Source of the DNA: Semisulcospira habei
Taxonomy: Eukaryota > Mollusca > Gastropoda > Semisulcospiridae
Reading direction: 5' to 3'
Length of the DNA: 64,000 nucleotides
Assembly: GCA_036245525.1 (NCBI GenBank)
Contig: BTPG01000001.1
Coordinates: 225,199,666-225,263,665, forward strand
Each line of letters starts with the position of its first letter. Positions within the stretch are counted from its first letter, which is position 1. Positions 33,010 to 44,128 of the stretch are shown piece by piece. Under the pieces are notes generated by a model. It saw only the letters and a list, made by a program, of their open reading frames with translations, searched no databases and was not told the DNA's origin. A program made the position numbers and the translations under genes.

Positions 33010-33640
33010 CATGTTGTGCAGCTCCTATCTACTCGAGTTTTGAGTCTTAGTTTTGTTGGGATTTGCTGTGCGTTTTATAGGCTTGGCAATCACCTGTGTG
33101 GTCTGGATTAAGTAGCCAGTCGAGTGAGTGCGAGTTCAAGGGGTCTGATTTCCTGCAAACAGTAGTACTGATCTGTTTCACGAGCTCCTATCCCGATCAT
33201 GTTCACCCTGTCTGCTCAAACATTTCAACCTTTCACTTGCAGAAATAAATGGTTCATAGACTAGGACAATCTGCTAAATCCACCCCAACGCCATGTACCA
33301 CGGCGCTTCGCAGATGGCAAAGCACCATGGACAAAAGTTGCGAGGGATTGGTGAGACCGCTCAAGCTGCAGCCCAGCAAGCAATAAAGGTCATCAGCCCG
33401 ATGACCGTGTGAATGTTGTGAAGGTCGTGACTGGAGTCGTACATGGCGCTTCTCAAAGCACTTCACTTAAACTATTAAGGTCGATGCACTTCCCTGAGAT
33501 GACAGTGCGTGTGGCAGGGATAGGGGCGATCATATAAACTTGCCCAATCAGGCGTTTACTTAACGAAGTCTGATGCGAAGAGGTCAGCGTGGTACATGAC
33601 GTGTTTTCTGCATGAAGTCGAACTGATATGAGAGAGGTTG
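33010..33640. other. mostly unrecognised; family-E fragment at 33369-33406
   Basis: CCCAGCAAGCAATAAAGGTC then ATCAGCCCGATGACC is an E-type left half. Nothing else recognised. Confidence 0.45.
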
Positions 33641-33645
33641 CGTTT

Positions 33646-33800
33646 ACGGCGGACGACTCCCAACATCGAACAAGAGCGAAGTCACGGCTGATAACCAGCG
33701 TGTGTCATAACCATAGACGAACGACACTCTAAACATCTCCAAGAGGCAAAGATCCTCATGAGCCCGGAGATGTTTGGATTGCTGTTTTTGCTTAATGTGC
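33646..33800. repeat. palindromic element, family I copy 1, with MITE-B-like centre
   Basis: ACACTCTAAACATCTCC pairs with GGAGATGTTTGGATTG around AGAGGCAAAGATCCTCATGA. Left flank GATAACCAGCGTGTG matches family I at 42044-42300. Confidence 0.72.
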
Positions 33801-33871
33801 AAGCCGGTCAAAAAAAAAAAAAATATCCTAGCCACCCTATAGAAAAGTTTAAAAAATCAAATTCAAACGTA

Positions 33872-34067
33872 TTAACACCTTGAGTGCCGGGGAAAAAGTG
33901 AGCACGATCCAAGTGCAAGAGGCATGGATCCGCATGAACGGACAGTTCTGGGATCTTATGCCTATTGCTGACACAAATTTGAATCCACGTTTCTCGGACG
34001 GTGGTGGCTTTTGGTCGTTGAACGAATGAAGATTGCAGGAGCAATGTCTGCAGCAACTGTCAGGTTA
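33872..34067. repeat. MITE-B, complete, degenerate
   Basis: TTAACACCTTGAGTGCCGG at the left, AGCAACTGTCAGGTTAA at the right, core 33914-33969 with GAGGCATGGATCCGCATGA. Confidence 0.8.
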
Positions 34068-34081
34068 ATGTTGGCTTCAGA

Positions 34082-34600
<519 letters not shown>

Positions 34601-34702
34601 AATCCTTGAAAACAAAAACTAGCTTAGTGTAAGGCCGTGCTGACGATTTCGTTTTAGTTTCGTGCAGAACGCGTGGTGCATTTTTAGAACATTTGAATTT
34701 CT

Positions 34703-34898
34703 TTAACGCGTTCTGTGTTTCTGCAGTTTTCGTGAATTCAAGACCAAATACCTTGGACGTCCCAGGAAAATGGATTCCAAGTGGTGTCAGCAAGAGGCAT
34801 AGATCCTCATGAGCCCCCTCAACTGCGGGAGCTGATGATGATCTATACTCCTTGCAGTTGGGTGATGTTCAAATTACCTCCGGCACTGAACGGGTTAA
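34703..34898. repeat. MITE-B, complete, degenerate
   Basis: TTAACGCGTTCTGTGTTTCT at the left, CGGCACTGAACGGGTTAA at the right, core 34789-34855. Confidence 0.82.
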
Positions 34899-35044
34899 AT
34901 TAAAGGCAGGAAACAGACAGATGAAAGATCCGTAAGATTAGAATGAATATCGCAATGAATTGATACAGAAAACAAACTGCAAACTATCTGCTTCCATTCG
35001 TTTTAACCTCAAAGCTTGAGGCCGGAATATAGAATTACCACACT

Positions 35045-35162
35045 AATCCGGATGCACGGCTTTATGCCGCGTGAAACCGGATGCAGCACTGACCTATCAA
35101 ATGAATTAACTCATTCAGCCCGACGGCCGTATTTTGGAGGCGTCATCTAACGACTATGCAAC
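35045..35162. repeat. degenerate MITE-C followed by MITE-A left end
   Basis: CCGGATGCACGGCTTTATGC and GTGAAACCGGATGCAGCACT form a weak C palindrome ending in TTAA at 35105. TTAACTCATTCAGCCCGACG then starts a truncated A element. Confidence 0.55.
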
Positions 35163-35190
35163 GGTGTTGTTCGTGGCCTTTCTAAGCGTG

Positions 35191-35305
35191 TTTAACTCTT
35201 TACTATTCAAACCTTTCTCTGCCGAAAAAATGTGAGCACCTGCACAGATCCTCATGAGCCTCCGCGGTTGCGTGGGCTCATGAGAATCTACGCCTCTTGC
35301 AGAAA
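35191..35305. repeat. MITE-B, left end and core
   Basis: TTAACTCTTTACTATTC then core 35235-35301, CCTCATGAGCCTCCGC with complement. Confidence 0.78.
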
Positions 35306-35337
35306 CCACGTTGCATGCATGCCCTTTGTACGGCTGG

Positions 35338-35425
35338 AGGGGAGCTGGGTGGCTCGGTGGTAGAGTGTTGGTCTTTCGACCGAAAGGTCCCGGGTTGGAA
35401 TCCACGAAAGAAATAATTTCCGACA
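35338..35425 (+). mobile_element. tRNA-like SINE head
   Basis: GGTGGCTCGGTGGTAGAGTG resembles a pol III A-box. CCGGGTTGGAATCC at 35389-35402 resembles a B-box with one change. The anticodon-like arm TGGTCTTTCGACC lies between. No cloverleaf closes well at the acceptor stem, so I call a SINE head and not a tRNA gene. Confidence 0.55.
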
Positions 35426-35604
35426 AAGTGACCTCCGTCGCTGTAGGCCAGGGAGTAGTAGCTGTAATGGCAGTATCATTTAGTATGATGAGAATGATGT
35501 ATTGTGATAATAATGACGACTGTTGGTATTCGGGATCAGAATTTCGAATTTAACCCATTTAACACCACGGCCGCATTTCCCACATTTCAGAGGCGTCACA
35601 TATA

Positions 35605-35618
<14 letters not shown>

Positions 35619-35646
<28 letters not shown>
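35619..35646. repeat. (TA)n microsatellite
   Basis: Pure TA run inside an A-like or D-like fragment (TTAACCCATTTAACACCACG at 35551). Confidence 0.9.
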
Positions 35647-35651
<5 letters not shown>

Positions 35652-35885
35652 GCTACCAACAGCAAAAAGGTTAAAAGCTGCCGCTAAAACCAAAGTGCCG
35701 GCAATATAATAATAGCGACAGAAGAAAATGGATTTTTCCCAACATATGACAAGATTTCAACGAAAGGACGATAAACCATAATAGTGTTGCATACATCAAC
35801 ATCCCCCTTCATCCCCTCCCTCCCCCCCCCTCCCCGTACCCCACCCCGTCATCCTCCGTACCCCGTCCTCTTTTCTATACCTCTG

Positions 35886-36103
35886 TTAACTCATTCAGTC
35901 CCGACACTGACACCACAGCAAGATATGGATTGACCATGATAGTTCAAGGGTGGTGCCAAAATAGCTTGGCGCCTTCAGGCGCCAAGCTATTCTGGCACCA
36001 CCCTTGAACTAGCATGGTCGATCTGTCTCCTGAATTGTAATGCAGTCCTTAGAGGACAACCCCAAAATGCGGGGTATTTTGTACCTGGGACACAGTGGGT
36101 TAA
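35886..36103. repeat. MITE-A, complete (218 bp)
   Basis: TTAACTCATTCAGTCCCG at the left and CACAGTGGGTTAA at the right. Central palindrome 35930-36021 has one arm mismatch (CAAAATAGC). Confidence 0.92.
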
Positions 36104-36148
36104 CATCTTTCCTGTCCGGTGACGCAGATAGCGAGTCTAAAATCCTTG

Positions 36149-36355
36149 TCAACTCATTCAGCCCGACGGCCGTATTTCCCAAATTTTGCAGGCGTCATCT
36201 AATGACTGTGCACCAGTTGCATGAGATGGATCGACCAAGACAATTCAAGGGGAGTGCCAGATTAGCTTGGCGCCGACAGGCTAATCTGGCACTACCCTTG
36301 AATTATCATGGTCGACCTATCTCCTGCTGTAGTGCGTCAGGGCTGAAAGGGTTAA
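36149..36355. repeat. MITE-A, complete (ATTAGC subfamily)
   Basis: CAACTCATTCAGCCCGACGG at the left, GGCTGAAAGGGTTAA at the right, core 36231-36315 with a shortened loop. Confidence 0.88.
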
Positions 36356-36424
36356 GAGGAGATGTACTCAGCGTTCTAGCCGAGCTAAAACCGCAGTCCA
36401 AGAGACACGGTTCAGAGTGATGTC

Positions 36425-36504
36425 AACAAGAGGCATAGATCCTCATGAGCCCCCGCAAATTGCAGTTGGATTGTGTTCACTTCTTCTCAGCAGTAAAGGG
36501 GTTA
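36425..36504. repeat. MITE-B lacking right palindrome arm
   Basis: CAAGAGGCATAGATCCTCAT to CCCCCGCAAATTGCAG, then the right flank GGATTGTGTTCAC and AGTAAAGGGGTTA. Confidence 0.78.
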
Positions 36505-36513
36505 CCACGCGCC

Positions 36514-36712
36514 TTAACCCGTTCAGCGCCAGTTGACGCTAACCCTCTTTCTGCAGTCTTCGTTAATCCCACACTAAGAACCCCAGCTGTCCCAGACGTA
36601 TGGATTGAGAGTGGTGTCAGCAAGATGCATAGATCCTGATGAGGATCTGTGTCTCGTGCACATGGATTGTGCTCACTTTTTTTCTCGGCACTTAGCGCAC
36701 GCCCTGTGTTAA
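36514..36712. repeat. MITE-B with shortened palindrome, TTAA ends
   Basis: TTAACCCGTTCAGCGCCAG at the left, CGCCCTGTGTTAA at the right. The palindrome at 36619-36659 lacks the GC-rich centre. Confidence 0.85.
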
Positions 36713-36936
36713 CCCATGTAGCTCCAGTGCATGCAGCAGGATAGGGATCAAACAAGATAATTCAAAGGTGGTGCCATATTAGCCTGGCGCCTGTTGGCGC
36801 CAAGCTAATCTGGCACTATCTTTCAATTATCAATTAATCTTGCACTACCCTTCAATTATCTCCTGCAACTGGTACATAGTCGTCAGATGACACTTCCAAA
36901 ATTTGGGAAATGCAGTAATGGCTTTACATGGGTTAA
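36709..36936. repeat. MITE-A, complete, with duplicated right-arm piece
   Basis: TTAACCCATGTAGCTCC at the left, TACATGGGTTAA at the right. It shares TTAA 36709-36712 with the MITE-B before it. AATYTTGCACTA-type sequence is repeated at 36805-36855. Confidence 0.85.
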
Positions 36937-37271
36937 ACCATAAACCCACTTTCTATAATAAAACCTTTTAGCGAATCCAAAACACAGTTATCTTAAAGCA
37001 TCCTTCGTTTTAAAAAAAATATAGCAAACAGATAACTGCCTACTCAGTCATCGACAAACTAGAACTAGTCTAATGGAGGGTAAAACGAGCAGGGAAGCTG
37101 ACGGTGAAAAAAAGGGGAGCGAAATCTGGTAGAAAAAGGGAGAAAACTCGGGCTTCTCCCACCTAATTATCTCATTAAGCTGTAAAGAAACGAACGGATT
37201 ACTTTGCCAGTTGTACGCATAAACCATAATGATCTCTTCAGGAGGAGGATGCAAGTGGGTAACATCTGCCA

Positions 37272-37337
37272 GCGAGAGGTATAGATTCCCAGGAGCCCTT
37301 CCGGCTGCAAGGACACATGATGATCAATACCCTCTTG
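37272..37337. repeat. MITE-B core, strongly decayed
   Basis: GCGAGAGGTATAGATTCCCA and TGATGATCAATACCCTCTTG. Confidence 0.6.
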
Positions 37338-37494
37338 CAAAGGATAGGGTCTGGTTGATGGACCATCGCCTTACGTTATAGCCCTTACCTCCTTCAAAGT
37401 GAAGGGCAATGCACTGCGGAAAACAGCTCCCTAGATATTACGGGATATTTTGCTTAAAACCCGTCCACGGAATTTCACAAATTCCAGGGGACAG

Positions 37495-37600
37495 CTGCAT
37501 GAGTGAGCTTAGTACTGCGCCAGCCACTAAGCAAGGTGCTCCGCTTTAGCGGAACACTTTGGTTAGAGGCTGGCGCAGGACTAAGCTCTCTCGTGCAACC
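37495..37600. repeat. palindrome, family K
   Basis: GAGCTTAGTACTGCGCCAGC pairs with GCTGGCGCAGGACTAAGCTC around a GCTCCGCTTTAGCGGA hairpin. Only one copy is seen. Confidence 0.8.
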
Positions 37601-37609
37601 GGCCCCCGG

Positions 37610-37985
37610 ATATGCTCCACCTTAGAACTAGAGCTTCAAATGACACCAACAAAACAATATTTTATATAAGTATAAGGTGCCAGTCTGAAGCAGAGAACCA
37701 TCCACGAGTTGCAACGAAACTTTTTCAAGCCAGTAAGTGTCAAGCAACTGTCCCTCCGCATTGCAGCGAGAATTTTGCGGTGGACTGTGAAAGGCAGCTT
37801 TTGATTATTGAAAATTAGGTGCACATCAACCCAGAGCTCCGGGGTGGGTCAATAGAGTAGGGTATCCACATGGCCGACATACGGGGACTGTTAGATGCAT
37901 GGTGGCAGAAAAGCAGATTAACTCACTAAAGACCTAACTACCCTGAGGCAACAGCCACAGCAGGAATACACACGGCAGAACGTAC
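37610..37985. other. no recognised feature
   Basis: Two 60-68 codon frames on opposite strands, not recognised. Confidence 0.35.
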
Positions 37986-37988
37986 AGG

Positions 37989-38068
37989 TTAACTCATTCG
38001 AGACGTGCTGCCAACGGATACGCGGCTTATGCCGCGTATCCGTTTGCGGCACGTCTCGAATGAGTTAA
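37989..38068. repeat. MITE-C, 80 bp, near perfect
   Basis: TTAACTCATTCGAGACGTGC to its complement. Centre GGATACGCGGCTTATGCC. Confidence 0.95.
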
Positions 38069-38094
38069 AAATATGAATAAGAACAACGTTTGAA

Positions 38095-38265
38095 CGTTTA
38101 GGGCTTAACGTCTTTTGTTCACCAGGAAGGCGATTTCAAATACAGGAGTGACACTGAATAGGGTTTGAACAAATTTTGACCCCAGCTAGATTCGAACCTG
38201 AGACCTTTTGGATGAGAGTCCGACGCTCTGCCACCGCGCCCCCAAGTTGAAAAAGAAGAATCACA

Positions 38266-38268
<3 letters not shown>
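38095..38268 (-). mobile_element. tRNA-derived SINE
   Basis: On the minus strand, GGGCGCGGTGGCAGAGCGTC (A-box) and GTCTCAGGTTCGAATCTAGC (B-box, GGTTCGAATCT) are separated by an anticodon-like arm. The body ends near AGACGTTAAGCCCTAAACG, a tail like those of other retroposons here. Confidence 0.72.
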
Positions 38269-38480
<212 letters not shown>

Positions 38481-38519
38481 CTTCAGAATACAGCAGCGCA
38501 TACCCTCCAGGAAAAATTT

Positions 38520-38960
38520 TCTAAACACTTTAAATCAGAAATGGAAAAAACAGAGTATAAAACAAATATAAATGTGATACAGTCATCCACAACAACAACA
38601 ACAAAAAACCTACAACAAAGTAAAAATTAAAAAAAATAGCACCCTCAAACCCCCGAGCCACCCACACCCCACCACCCCCACCCCCTCGAAAGACCTACGC
38701 ATTACTGACACGTCACCGTTGCACCATTTTTTGGGAAAAGTAAATCCAATAATAGTATATAATTATAATCGCACAAAGCTGTCAAACCCCAGCAGCTTAA
38801 AAGTATCAGAAGCACGATCCACCTCTGATATGTACGCGAAAATTAATGGATAATATTTTTTTTTAATGAAACAAATCCTGTCTGAGTAAAAAATATTGGC
38901 CAGCATTATTATCATAATTTGTTCACCTTTCCTCTTTCTGATTCAAATCAACTCTCACAT
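38520..38960. other. no recognised feature
   Basis: A/C-rich sequence with a CCCCCACCCCC stretch at 38670-38690. Confidence 0.35.
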
Positions 38961-38965
38961 GAAAC

Positions 38966-39039
38966 CACTGGCTGTCGGTAGCGATTTTTGTCGCAGGAAT
39001 CCTCGCGACAAAAATCGCTACCGAGAGTCAGAGGGTTAA
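38966..39039. repeat. MITE-D copy
   Basis: CTGTCGGTAGCGATTTTTGT pairs with its complement around GCAGGAATC. Right end CAGAGGGTTAA. Confidence 0.85.
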
Positions 39040-39116
39040 CGCGTGCGAGACGTGTTGCATTCGGATACGCGGCATTAGGCCGCGTATCCGTATGCGGCAC
39101 GTCTTGAATGAGTTAA
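39036..39116. repeat. MITE-C, 81 bp, sharing TTAA with MITE-D
   Basis: TTAACGCGTGCGAGACGTGT to GTCTTGAATGAGTTAA. Confidence 0.92.
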
Positions 39117-39271
39117 TTCGAGTTGCATGTTGGCACGGTCTCCCTGGCAGCTGCCGAAGCACCTAAATATTATTTTGACCTGAAGATAATAACCACTGAC
39201 ATAGACGTTTTAACGATGTAGAGCGTCTTGTACTTTGTGCCTTGTTACCGGTGGTGTGGGAAGATATTGTG

Positions 39272-39484
39272 TTATCCTATTCAGCCCTGACACACTACAG
39301 CAGGAGATGGGTCGACCATCATAACTCAAGGGTAGTACCAGATTAGCTTGGCGCCTGTCGGCGCCAAGCTAATCTGGCACTACCCTTGAATTATCATGGT
39401 CGATCCATCTCCTGCAACAGGTGCATAGTCGTTAGATGACGCCTCTAACATTTGGGAAATACGTGCGTCGGGCTGCATGAGTTA
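39272..39484. repeat. MITE-A, complete (ATTAGC subfamily)
   Basis: Core 39311-39404 has GATTAGCTTGGCGCC on the left arm and GGCGCCAAGCTAATC on the right. Right end GCTGCATGAGTTA. Confidence 0.88.
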
Positions 39485-39920
39485 TTTGGGGGGGGGGGGG
39501 TGTAGGCAGCTTGCTTCACACGCTACTTTTCATCTTTGGGAGGTGGGTGGTGTGTGTGTGTGTGGGGGGGGGGGGAGGAGAGCGAAATGGGGGGGGGGGG
39601 GGGGGGTAAGCCGGGGGTGGGGGGAGGGGGGAGAGGGGGACGGGTGTGTAGGGGGGGGGGATGGATAAGAGCGAAAGTAATCGAAAACCAGACTTGGAGA
39701 GAATAATACATGAAGATCAAATCTTCTCATGTTTTTCGGCAAACAAGCGTTTTTACCACCAGCAAACAATAAAAAATCTTGTGTTTCTTCTCCAATTGTA
39801 TTTCTCTAATGTTATTTGGGCGACGGGGGCTGAGGGGGGTGGGGGAGGGGATAATCTGCCCCCCCCCCCGCCCCCTCCCCTATATTTTCATGGGTGGGGG
39901 GGGGGGGGGGGAAGTAAGCG
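39485..39920. repeat. G-rich and C-rich homopolymer cluster
   Basis: G-runs at 39486-39500, 39563-39605 and 39651-39660, C-run at 39858-39880, G-run at 39896-39912. A 50-bp phrase (CCAGACTT.GAGAGAATAATA) occurs at 39687 and 39926, so the block is an imperfect direct duplication. Confidence 0.85.
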
Positions 39921-39950
39921 ATAACCAGACTTCGAGAGAATAATACATGA

Positions 39951-40104
39951 AGATCAAAGGGTATGAGCCCGTATGACGGATTTATGAGGATCTTGAGGCC
40001 AAGTTATTTGTATCCATGTTCCTAGGACAGCTGGAGCTTGTGGTCGTTGCGTAAACAGATATTTCAATAACAAGACACGCGCCCAGTGGCAGGGAAGGGA
40101 TTAA
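39951..40104. repeat. MITE-B, strongly decayed, right part
   Basis: GGATTTATGAGGATCTTGAG, then CCATGTTCCTAGGACAGCTG and GCCCAGTGGCAGGGAAGG, ending in TTAA at 40101. Confidence 0.65.
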
Positions 40105-40314
40105 ACTGCAATAAAAATAAAAAAAAACGACATTATTTATTGTGACTTGAATCATACACGGGATGAAATCAAGCCATGCTTTGAAGGACCAGGGAAATAT
40201 CAGACAACACGTCAATAGATCCGCTTACGTATAATTTATTCAGTATTCGCATGTGACCCACCCCACCACCCCACCAGCCCACCCCTTGCAAATCTATCAT
40301 TCACATCTACTTTC

Positions 40315-40411
40315 TGAGCAAAAGATCCTCAGGCCGACGTCGACTGAGTTGGCACGCGCGTGCGCGGGCAAACTTAGTCAATGTCGGCCGTAGGACCTGT
40401 TATCAACTGGG
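40315..40411. repeat. palindromic MITE, family E
   Basis: TGAGCAAAAGATCCTCAGGC at the left, GGACCTGTTATCAACTGGG at the right, inner TGGCACGCGCGTGCGCGGGC. Confidence 0.72.
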
Positions 40412-40509
40412 TGTTTTTGTCTTGTCGTAATCTGCCGTCCATGTGTTACATACGTCGATGAAAATTAATGCTGATATATGTGGCTGTATACTCCCTGAGA
40501 AGGCAGCTG

Positions 40510-40604
40510 AAAAGACAGCAAGTCTATTTTTGTGAAAAGCAAGCTTTTCATTGTAATACAATGAAAATCTCGCTTTTTCTCATATATGGACTTACTGTCT
40601 TTTG
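40510..40604. repeat. palindromic MITE, family G copy 2
   Basis: AAAGACAGCAAGTCTATTTT pairs with a right arm ending GGACTTACTGTCTTTT, centre TTTCATTGTAATACAATGAA. Confidence 0.85.
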
Positions 40605-40804
40605 CTTTTACAATGCCGCAGATCACTGTTATGTTTCTACGATTGTGTTTTGTTTCGGTTTGTTTTGTATGCAACGCTTGTCAGCTTCCCCCTTGTATAA
40701 ATTTCATTTTGTCTACGTCATATATTCGTAGTGGGATTGCGTTTGTCAAAAATAAAAAATGCTGTCATGTTAACAACACGGCTCTGGATTGGTGCTGACA
40801 TTAC

Positions 40805-40885
40805 TGCTCGGCGTAAAAGACTAGTTAGTGAGGTTTAACGCCGAGCAGGCGACTAAAGCCATCTCACGGCAGTCGGCGTAAAAGA
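40805..40885 (-). repeat. retroposon 3' tail, reversed copy
   Basis: On the minus strand it reads GCCGTGAGATGGCTTTAGTC then GCCTGCTCGGCGTTAAACCT, as at 2066 and 23712. Confidence 0.65.
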
Positions 40886-40961
40886 CGCGTAACTATTTTC
40901 TATACGACGAAAAATTCGGGCCCCTGGCGATTTATTACATTCGAACTTCACTGCATCATCG

Positions 40962-40963
40962 GT

Positions 40964-41017
<54 letters not shown>

Positions 41018-41040
41018 GTCGTCGTCATCATCATCATCAA
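40962..41040. repeat. (ATC)n microsatellite
   Basis: About 25 ATC units with a short GTC interruption. Confidence 0.95.
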
Positions 41041-41320
41041 GCTATATAAACGAGTGTGGTGGATTTTTTGTTGTTGTTATTTTTTTTAGTTTGTTTGTTT
41101 GTTTTTTTAGCTCATTCTTTGGTCAGAGAATAATTTCTGTATACCATCTGTGGAGGACAATGAGCGACGTCACTGAAAACTGTTGCCGCACGGTGGCGTT
41201 AGATACATTCGAGGCTAAAATCTGTCATATCATGTCCGTTTTTTAGTTGATCGCTGTACGTGTGCATAGTCTCTTGATCAGTTAAATCCACAGTCTTATA
41301 CATATCTTTAAACAGTTGGT

Positions 41321-41500
41321 TTAACTCTTTTACTGCCGGGACACCGCCAGAAGCAACCCAGCTGCAAGAGGCAAGGAACCTCATGAACCACCGCAGTCGC
41401 GGGGGTTTATGAGGTTCTATGCCTCTTGCCTGATTTATTTTGTATCCGTGTACGCTAGACGGCTGGGGTGCTGATGCTTTGGACTTAAGATTGTCTTTGT
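41321..41500. repeat. MITE-B with matched arm changes
   Basis: TTAACTCTTTTACTGCCGG at the left, core 41364-41429. The left arm has GAACCTCATGAACC and the right arm GGTTTATGAGGTTC, both differing from the family consensus in matching positions. Confidence 0.85.
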
Positions 41501-41829
41501 TGCGTTTTTAAAGCCACGGGTCTCTTCACTAACCATATGTTTACCATAGGCTCTGGTGTATCGCGATGTAGGTATAGCGCTTCTGGTGTCTAAAGTTTTC
41601 TAAGTTATACCAAACTAAATTAAGGAGTGTTATACGCGCAGCAAGCAGTGAATATAACAAGAGGACCGCAGACTATAATACACTGACAGCTACCAACTAA
41701 ACACTGAGAATACTGAATTTTACCTAATGTAACCAGCCATCGACACCGCGCGGCAGCAAGGGAAGATAAAAGTTTCGATCCAGCATAGTGTCTCCTGCTC
41801 TAGCTAGTCTTGGAATCGGATTGCCTGAG
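41501..41829. other. no recognised feature
   Basis: No gene or repeat recognised. Confidence 0.35.
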
Positions 41830-42047
41830 TTAACTCATTCTACCCCAAGACCGAAATCCTTAAATTTTGCCGTTGCCCTCTGAAGACTGCACTGAGTGCA
41901 GTGCAGGACACAGGTCGACCATGATAGTTCAAGGGTGATGCCAGAATAGCTTGGCGCCCATAGGCGCCAAGCTATTCTGGCATCACCCTTGAACTATCAT
42001 GGTCGATCCATATCTTGCTGTGGTGTGTCTGGGGTAGAATGAGTTAA
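41830..42047. repeat. MITE-A, complete (218 bp), best reference copy
   Basis: TTAACTCATTCTACCCC and its exact complement form the ends. The central palindrome at 41914-42006 is perfect except for a 4-base loop CATA. Use this copy as the family exemplar. Confidence 0.95.
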
Positions 42048-42300
42048 CAGAGATGTGAGGACGACTCACAACAACGAACCGGCGAAAGCGAAGTCACGAC
42101 GGATAACCAGCTGCTACCTGAAGCGATCGTAAGCACAGACAACACTCCAAACATCTCCAGGAAGCATAGATCCTCATAAGCCTGGGGGCTCATGAGGATT
42201 TATGCCTCCTGAAGATGTTTGGAGTGTTGTCTATGCATGTGGCACAAGCTGGTTATCCGCCGTAATTTCGATCTTAATCGTTGTTCGGCGTCGTTTGTTA
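42044..42300. repeat. palindromic element, family I copy 2, with MITE-B-like centre
   Basis: GACAACACTCCAAACATCTC pairs with GATGTTTGGAGTGTTGTC. Further out GATAACCAGC pairs with GCTGGTTATC. The centre holds GAAGCATAGATCCTCAT and its complement, the family-B core. It shares TTAA 42044 with the MITE-A before it. Confidence 0.82.
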
Positions 42301-42745
42301 CCAAAAAACCCTTCACTATTAGTCGTAAACACGCTGAATGTCAATGGCGATTACCGCTCGGCAGAAAAAGACCAGTGGTAGCAATCATTAACAACACAGT
42401 AGCACAAATAAGCAACACCTGTTGCAAGACCTACCAAGCAACCAACTATCTATCTACCTTCTATAATTATTAACTAATGACTAGGGAAGGAACACAGCTT
42501 CTGGTGAACCCACCGTCCAACCGTCGGTTGAATCGTTAATTTGGGTTGGTTCAGGTTCACTGTTTGCCCGATCAAAACGTTTCTCTCTCTACCCCACAGC
42601 GCCAAGTGTCCTCTAAGCGATAAACGAAGATTTAGTCGATGACGGTTGAATAAACATAACAACATAGAGGTAACGCTAGTCAGCAATACAACAAATATGT
42701 TCTCATGAGCTGCGGGCCTGCGTGTGAGAGGCGCATGTCTTTTGT
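42301..42745. other. no recognised feature
   Basis: A 187-codon minus frame (42474-43037) crosses here and through the next palindrome. It is basic and low complexity and I do not call it a gene. Confidence 0.4.
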
Positions 42746-42749
42746 ACAG

Positions 42750-42857
42750 AGGGAGGGAATCAAAGTTCTGGCAAGAGTTTCGTGCCCCTGACTCAGAGCG
42801 TCTATGGACGCTCTGAGTCAAGGGCACAAAACTCATGCCAGAACTTGGGGGGAGGGG
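42750..42857. repeat. palindromic MITE, family H copy 2
   Basis: AGGGAGGGAATCAAAGTTCT and right arm AGAACTTGGGGGGAGGGG. Inner arms TGACTCAGAGCGTC and GACGCTCTGAGTCA are perfect. Confidence 0.9.
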
Positions 42858-42859
42858 TA

Positions 42860-43660
42860 TCTCTCTCTGTGGTCTCTTGCAGCTGTTTGGGGTTTGGCCT
42901 GTGCCTTTCCGTGATGTGATTAAAATTTTTGTTTTGCTTTTGTTTTTGCTGGGGTTTTTCTTCCTGTTTTGTTTGTTTATTTGTTTGTTTTGTTTGTTAG
43001 AAATATTGTGCAACGAAAGGAAATTACCATGGAGCACAAGGTAATCAAGATTGCGATGTTTGCCGTGTCAGTTCCACCAGCAGTTAAAAATTAACGATCC
43101 GCCATTCCACCCTCCACTGATGGCTATGGAAACAAAAGAGGCATGACGACCTCCGTCGAGAGAATGTGCGCTTGTCAACAGGTTGCGTCATAAAAAATCT
43201 AGCATGAGCAACGCAATAGACTGGAGAATATGTAGAGTATAAGTTCTTGGTGAAAGCGACTTTCTTTCACTGTTGTTTCTCGATCATCAGACCAGAAGAA
43301 AAAGACGGAAACCTAGAATGCAAAGTGATGAGTAAAAGGCGATCTATCAGCGAACTCCTCCTATCTGCAAGAGGCACAGACGCTTATGTACACATGCAGT
43401 CGCAGCTGGTTAATAATGACCTACGCTCCTGCCAACAAATAGAAATGTCATAGTAATCATGGTGCATTCGAAAATGAAGGTCGATTTTGCAAACAGCCAA
43501 CCTGCCTGTCCCAGGGGCTTTGATTGACCTATTCTTAGTTACGCAAAAATCTCGCTGCAATGCAGAGCCACAGTTGATTGTCAGTTTCTGGCTTGGAAAA
43601 ATTTTCACTGGCCGCACTTTACCTGCACTGACATGCAATGAGTTTGTAAAGTTTAAAATG
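42860..43660. other. no recognised feature
   Basis: T-rich GTTTGTTT stretch at 42925-43005. Otherwise unrecognised. A half MITE-B phrase CTGCAAGAGGCACAGACGCT lies at 43366. Confidence 0.4.
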
Positions 43661-43728
43661 GTGTGATGTCTGTGATTTTGGACCTTACGGCCGCAGACGT
43701 AAGATCCAAAATCACAGACCAGCACACA
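43661..43728. repeat. palindrome, family F copy 2
   Basis: GTGTGATGTCTGTGATTTTG pairs with CAAAATCACAGACCAGCAC around TTACGGCCGCAGACGTAA. Confidence 0.88.
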
Positions 43729-43958
43729 TGTATCACTATCTACAGTAACAGGATCATCAGACAGTAGCTAAAACTAAACGCTGCATGTTCATCTGTGTTC
43801 CTCAGCTGGCAGAGGACAGAACTGAACAGGGCAGGCCGCCCTACCGATGCTGGTTCGACTGTTCCAGACAGGATTTGAGATGCTCGACGAAAGCTAGTTT
43901 TCAGCGTGGAGGATACACTCGTTGTCGTATGTTCTTCAAACAAAATATTTGTCTAACC

Positions 43959-44128
<170 letters not shown>

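Noticed and set aside
35338..35410. Genuine tRNA gene
   Set aside because: A- and B-box-like motifs are present, but no good acceptor stem closes the cloverleaf. A SINE head is more likely.
36040..36420. 126-codon frame as a gene
   Set aside because: It reads through two MITE-A copies.
42474..43037. 187-codon minus-strand frame as a gene
   Set aside because: It crosses a palindromic MITE and a T-rich repeat, is basic and low complexity, and shows no domain.
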